Source: Candidatus Poribacteria bacterium (GTDB lineage Bacteria > Poribacteria > WGA-4E > WGA-3G). From it: a stretch of DNA of 42,722 nt. Within the stretch, counting starts at the first letter, position 1, and every line of letters starts with the position of its first letter. Both the position numbers and the translations under genes were made by a program. Positions 41,623-42,722 of the stretch are shown here, piece after piece. The notes beneath the pieces are model-generated. The model was given only the letters and a program-made list of their open reading frames with translations, was not told the DNA's origin and did no database searches. The stretch covers positions 1 to 42,722 of the forward strand of contig JAJEEK010000067.1 in the NCBI GenBank assembly GCA_022821065.1, in the 5' to 3' direction.

Positions 41623-41853
41623 GCTATTGCTTGCCTTATGTAAACACCATCGCGGATCATAACGTTCACCTTGTTAAGATGTAGGTTAGCCTATAGCATA
41701 AACCTTCACCATTGATTTGTCAAACTTATTTTCTTTAATGCCGTATTCACGAACATTTTTCAATTTTCTATGTCTAAAAATATAACAAACCCGAATATGC
41801 CACGCCGCTTTTAAGTGCGTGTGCTTCTTCCCTAAAAGAAGGGAACTTTCAAC

Positions 41854-42456
41854 ATGGAAACAGACATAACCAAACCATCAGGAGACTTCGTTAAGACACG
41901 CATGAAATCACTCTTCGTCGCACAAGACAAAAAACCCGCTCCATTAAAAGAAATCAATTTCGCTCGTCTCACCCCTTTCCAACGCGGACTGATCGTTACC
42001 GATGGTACCGTTACTCGATTCATCGAAGCGTATACATTCGCCCCGGTAGAGGTTGTCCTGCTCCAGCAAAAGCGGCAGACTTTATCCAGTGACAACAATT
42101 GGCTTCAACTACCCGCTGGCGAAGAAGTCATCTCACGACAAGTAACACTCCAAACGCAACGAGAATCGGCATCAACCCCTATAATTCATACGTATGCAGA
42201 CTCGCTAATTGCCCTCAAACGCCTACCGAAACCCGTTTTGGAAGGTTTAGAATCCGATAAACAAGGATTGGGTAGGCTTTTGCAGCACAGCGGTTTAGAG
42301 ACCCGGCGTGAGTTACTCTGGTGTGGTATTGAGATATTAAAGGATTTGCCACCAACCATCGCACGTCTGGAAGGCAAGACGTTTATCAGTCGGGCCTATT
42401 TGGTGCTCGCAAATCAAGAACCGCTTATGCTGATTAATGAGAAATTTCCATTATGA
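41854..42456 (+). CDS. DUF98 / chorismate pyruvate-lyase-like protein
   Basis: 200 residues. LTPFQRGLIVTDGTVTRFIEAYTF (39-62), RRELLWCGIE (about 151-160) and the closing RAYLVLANQEPLMLINEKFPL (180-200) match DUF98, the UbiC-like fold that cleaves chorismate to 4-hydroxybenzoate and pyruvate. Cytoplasmic, without signal peptide. AAGGGAA about 8 nt before the ATG. Whether it uses chorismate or a related substrate is not decided by the sequence, and no ubiquinone-pathway neighbour is visible. Confidence 0.75.
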   Translation: METDITKPSGDFVKTRMKSLFVAQDKKPAPLKEINFARLTPFQRGLIVTDGTVTRFIEAYTFAPVEVVLLQQKRQTLSSDNNWLQLPAGEEVISRQVTLQTQRESASTPIIHTYADSLIALKRLPKPVLEGLESDKQGLGRLLQHSGLETRRELLWCGIEILKDLPPTIARLEGKTFISRAYLVLANQEPLMLINEKFPL

Positions 42457-42459
42457 TGG

Positions 42460-42535
42460 TTATCAGTTGTCAGTTTTCAGTCATCAGTTAAGAGGTTTTT
42501 GTGGTCCCGAACTGATAACCGAAAACGGATAACTA
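42460..42535. repeat. Diverged third copy of the 120-bp dispersed element
   Basis: The order TTATCAGTTGTCAG, TTTTCAG, CAGTTAAGAGG, TTTTTGTGGTC and GATAACCGAAAACGG follows the plan of 8399-8518 with more changes and GTTATC-type ends in place of GTTAAC. Confidence 0.5.
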
Positions 42536-42557
42536 TTAAGAAAGGAGAGTATCTCTA

Positions 42558-42722
42558 ATGAAATTTCGGATTCCAATCATAACCCTTGGCATACTGCTAT
42601 TAGCCGCGTCATTTTGCTTCGGGCACGGTGACAGAGAGGTCGCAGAAGACCAAGTAACGGTAAACTCGACCGGTTACTGGATCTATAACGATCTCGCTAA
42701 AGGATATGCCCAAGCAGAAGAG
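42558..42722 (+). CDS. Secreted protein, N-terminal 55 codons, cut by window edge
   Basis: ATG 42558 with AAAGGAGAG (42541-42549) about 8 nt upstream. The first 22 residues (MKFRIPIITLGILLLAASFC) form a signal or lipoprotein-type leader, followed by NSTGYWIYNDLAKGYAQAEE at the window edge. The W-YND--KG-A-A-- pattern recalls the start of exported thioredoxin-like proteins of Planctomycetes and Poribacteria, but the active site would lie outside the window, so this is only a suggestion. Confidence 0.6.
   Translation, partial: MKFRIPIITLGILLLAASFCFGHGDREVAEDQVTVNSTGYWIYNDLAKGYAQAEE

Noticed and set aside
41623..41853. Search for an RNA gene or promoter in the spacer before the DUF98 gene
   Set aside because: AT-rich sequence with no convincing hairpin or -35/-10 pair.

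Overview
The window looks like a chromosomal segment of an uncultured, metabolically versatile bacterium, most likely Candidatus Poribacteria or a close relative. This is inferred from gene content only: a PhyH dioxygenase, Gfo/Idh/MocA and TIM-barrel sugar enzymes, a DUF6785-type membrane protein, secreted LamG proteins, many small antitoxin genes, and short dispersed palindromic repeats between genes. Promoters of the TTGnnn-17-TAnnAT type can be recognised repeatedly, so a standard sigma70-like signal is in use.

Layout. 1-3797 is an accessory stretch: a transposase tail, an Rpn-type nuclease, a zinc protease, an FRG-TPR protein and a GIY-YIG-like protein. 3836-11029 is metabolic: D-2-hydroxyacid dehydrogenase, enolase-superfamily dehydratase, DUF6785 membrane protein, CaCA cation exchanger and PhyH dioxygenase, separated by repeat-rich spacers. 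11548-14420 holds three tandem paralogous secreted proteins on the minus strand, two of them with near-consensus promoters and the third with a perfect one. 14627-19550 holds a GlmL/MutL-type ATPase, two TIM-barrel epimerases and a Gfo/Idh/MocA oxidoreductase. 19685-20497 is a secreted LamG protein with the same C-terminal tail motif as the three tandem proteins.

20576-35332 is a defence island. A type I restriction-modification system (hsdR 20576, hsdS 28070, hsdM 32837) is split by two Schlafen-type genes. The second of these, 24750-28082, is the main discovery: a 1110-residue chain in which an AlbA_2/HATPase_c_4-type module (about residues 1-425) is fused to a whole Argonaute (about 430-1110). 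It has an intact four-residue guide-5'-phosphate pocket (Y822, K826, Q837, K861) but a PIWI active site that lacks at least two catalytic acids. The stand-alone gene before it (23143-24408) is a paralogue of the N-terminal half only. The Argonaute gene overlaps hsdS by 13 nt, so the two are probably co-translated. Behind hsdS lie a PIN toxin with its antitoxin, repeated modules of a 138-residue protein with small partners (including a 52-codon GTG-start gene), two UPF0175 proteins and a frameshifted HicB-like gene. A diverged copy of the hsdM 3' end at 35262-35332 marks a past rearrangement.

35334-42722 returns to housekeeping and transport functions: a nucleotidyltransferase-LbH-DUF89 fusion, an EcfT-like permease, a TRAP fused permease, a TPR/TM2-like membrane protein, a DUF98 chorismate-lyase-like protein and the start of a secreted protein cut by the window edge. 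No rRNA, tRNA or CRISPR array was seen.
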